A stretch of 64,000 nucleotides of DNA from Actinoplanes sp. L3-i22 (GTDB lineage: Bacteria > Actinomycetota > Actinomycetes > Mycobacteriales > Micromonosporaceae): the NCBI RefSeq assembly GCF_019704555.1, contig NZ_AP024745.1:11025501-11089500 (forward strand), read 5' to 3'. Both the position numbers and the translations under genes were made by a program. Below, one piece after another: positions 62,202-64,000 of the stretch. The notes beneath the pieces were generated by a model. That model made no database searches and had not been told where the DNA came from. It saw only the letters and a list, made by a program, of their open reading frames with translations. Position 1 is the stretch's first letter. Each line of letters starts with the position of its first letter.

Positions 62202-64000
62202 ATGGACGCGAAGCTCGAGGCGCTCGCCGCGGCATACGGGGTGGCCACCCGGTACGAGAACTTCCAGCGCCGCGACACCGAGGTCGCCCCCGAGTCGGTG
62301 ATCGGCGTGCTCGGCCTGCTCGGCGTCGACGCCGCCACCCCGGCCGCGGTCGAGGCCGCGCTCGCCGGGGTCAAGACGTCCGACGATCTGCCGGGGACGA
62401 TCGTGCTGCGCGAGGGCCAGCGCCGGGAGTTACCCGCGTCGGCCGAGCTGATCTTGGAGGACGGGACCGTCCGGACCGTCAGCGTGCTGGCGGACCTGCC
62501 GCTCGGCTGGCACCGGCTCGGGCGGACCACGGTCGTGGTGGTCCCGGTGGAGCTGCCCCAGCCGCCGGCCACCTGGGGCTGGATGCTGCAGCTCTACGCG
62601 CTGCACTCGGCCGAGTCGTGGGGCATGGGCGACCTCGGGGACCTGCGGTCCTTCGTGGAGCAGTGCGGGGACGCCGGGCTGGTGCTGCTCAACCCGCTGC
62701 ACGCGATCACGCCGGTGCCGCCGGTGCCGGCCTCGCCGTACTCGCCGTCCAGCCGGCGCTTCGCGAACCCGATGTACCTGCGGATCTCCGACACGGCCGA
62801 GTATCGGGGCGCGGACCAGGCCGTACAAAATCGGATCGATGCTCTTAAGCCGAAGGCCGAGAAGCTGATCGACTACACCGCCGTGTGGGAGGCCAAGCTC
62901 GCCGCGCTGGAGCTGCTCTGGCCCCTCGCCGAGCCGGTCGACCTGGCCGACGATCCGGGGCTGACCGACTTCGCGCGGTTCTGCGCGCTCGCCGAGCGGC
63001 ACGGCCCGAACTGGCAGGCGTGGCCCGAGGAACTGCGCCGGCCGGACGCCCCGGCCGTGCTCGCCTACCGCAGCGACCGGATCGCCTTTCACGCCTGGGT
63101 CCAGCGACTCGTCGAGCAGCAGCTGAACCTGGCCCGCGAGGCGGCCGCCGGGATGCCGGTCGGCATCGTGCACGACCTGGCCGTCGGCATCGACCCGACC
63201 GGCGCGGACGGCTGGCTGCTGCAGGACTCGCTCGCCCCGGGCGTGCGGGCGGGCGCCCCGCCGGACGCCTTCAACCAGCTCGGCCAGGACTGGGGGCTCG
63301 CCGCGTGGCGGCCCGACACGCTGATCGAAACCGGCTACGCCGCCTACCGCGACATGCTGCGACGGATCTTCCGGCACGCCGGCGGGCTCCGGGTGGACCA
63401 CGTGGCCGGGCTGTGGCGGCTCTGGTGGGTGCCGCCGGGCATGGGGCCGGCCGAGGGCACCTACGTGCACTACGACCCGGAGGCCATGCTCGGCATCCTG
63501 GCCCTGGAGGCGCAACGCGCCGGCGCCGTGGTGATCGGCGAGGACCTGGGGACCGTCCTGCCCGAGATGACCGACACCCTGGAACGGATGAACATGCTCG
63601 GCTCGTCCGTGCTGTGGTTCACCCGGGACTGGGACACCGGCGAGTTCCGGCCCTCGGCCGACTACCGCCGCAACGCGCTGGCCAGCATCTCCACCCACGA
63701 TCTGCCGACCGCCGCCGGGTTCCTGGCCGGGGCGCAGGTCGAGGTCCGGGCGCGGCTGGGCCAGTTGGCCGGCACCGCCGAGCAGGAGTGGGCCACCTGG
63801 CGCGCGGACAAGGCGGCGCTGCTGGACCGGCTCCGGGCCGAGGGCCTGCTCGACTCGGAGCGCCCCGAGGACGTGGTGCTCGCGATGCACGAGTTCCTCG
63901 CCCGCACCCCGTGCCGGCTGGTCACCGCGTCCCTCTACGACGTGCTGCTGGACGAGCGCCAGCCGAACCTGCCCGGAACCTTCGACGAGTACCCGAACTG
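62202..64000 (+). CDS. malQ: 4-alpha-glucanotransferase (3' end outside window)
   Basis: 599 residues are visible from ATG 62202, with GAAGGGG upstream, and the frame is open at the edge. Amylomaltase of GH77: an N-terminal domain, then LYALHSAESWGMGDLGDL, GLRVDHVAGLWRLWW (catalytic Asp), VVIGEDLGTV (catalytic Glu) and STHDLPT (stabilising Asp). It transfers alpha-1,4-glucan segments in maltodextrin and glycogen use. Bacterial MalQ proteins are about 650-720 residues, so some 80 residues are missing. Confidence 0.93.
   Translation, partial: MDAKLEALAAAYGVATRYENFQRRDTEVAPESVIGVLGLLGVDAATPAAVEAALAGVKTSDDLPGTIVLREGQRRELPASAELILEDGTVRTVSVLADLPLGWHRLGRTTVVVVPVELPQPPATWGWMLQLYALHSAESWGMGDLGDLRSFVEQCGDAGLVLLNPLHAITPVPPVPASPYSPSSRRFANPMYLRISDTAEYRGADQAVQNRIDALKPKAEKLIDYTAVWEAKLAALELLWPLAEPVDLADDPGLTDFARFCALAERHGPNWQAWPEELRRPDAPAVLAYRSDRIAFHAWVQRLVEQQLNLAREAAAGMPVGIVHDLAVGIDPTGADGWLLQDSLAPGVRAGAPPDAFNQLGQDWGLAAWRPDTLIETGYAAYRDMLRRIFRHAGGLRVDHVAGLWRLWWVPPGMGPAEGTYVHYDPEAMLGILALEAQRAGAVVIGEDLGTVLPEMTDTLERMNMLGSSVLWFTRDWDTGEFRPSADYRRNALASISTHDLPTAAGFLAGAQVEVRARLGQLAGTAEQEWATWRADKAALLDRLRAEGLLDSERPEDVVLAMHEFLARTPCRLVTASLYDVLLDERQPNLPGTFDEYPN

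Overview
The window comes from a very GC-rich actinomycete, most likely the family Micromonosporaceae (Actinoplanes-like). The support is uniformly GC-rich third codon positions, frequent GTG/TTG starts, and actinobacterial marker families: a fused E2-E1 2-oxoglutarate dehydrogenase (Kgd), two WhiB proteins, NiSOD with its maturation peptidase, a SigH/RsrA pair, DUF6104, DUF5709, DUF6412 and a 24-residue bL37-type ribosomal peptide. There is no rRNA, tRNA, CRISPR array, phage or insertion sequence. It reads as ordinary chromosome with a carbohydrate-enzyme cluster at each end.

Layout. 0-1 kb: a secreted GH16 glucanase that runs off the left edge, with a LacI-type operator. 1.2-9.7 kb: YidC paralogue with DUF6412, a GCS2 ligase, a polysaccharide deacetylase, a Nei-type glycosylase, ClpP, and an arginine/ornithine pair (ddaH-rocD). 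10-18 kb: a PIN-like/zinc/FHA protein, a lipoprotein, a patatin/acyltransferase pair, MerR-thioredoxin, and a 1038-residue site-2 protease/cNMP-like/FecR fusion with a small zinc-finger partner. 18-24.5 kb: an MprAB-PepD-like envelope-stress operon and ornithine-lipid genes (olsB-olsA). 24.7-32 kb: kgd, DUF6104, pta-ackA. 32-38.8 kb: oxidoreductase, malic enzyme, sodX/sodN, an anti-sigma factor, a FadR-type regulator and a lipid kinase.

39-56 kb carries pieces of a block that, from memory, is also clustered in Mycobacterium (Rv3219-Rv3228): whiB1, pdtaS, a biotinyl carrier, rsrA/sigH, HMCES, aroA, rsgA. Inserted among them are a 1 kb repeat-rich intergenic region with two DnaA boxes, a sulfite-reduction operon preceded by a cysteine leader peptide, a GT39 membrane protein, a SIS isomerase and a TPR protein. 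56-64 kb: hisN, a STAS/ATPase regulator, DUF5709, then secreted enzymes (degenerate GH16-CBM, GH16-CBM13, GH46 chitosanase) and malQ running off the right edge.

Non-coding structure worth noting: three copies of a ~150 bp hairpin-forming dispersed repeat; two arrays of a related 69/70 bp repeat in opposite orientation; paired CRP-like sites at whiB1; a GGAAT-N18-GTT thiol-stress promoter at sigH; and an SD-masking hairpin with an alternative pairing in the sulfite reductase leader.
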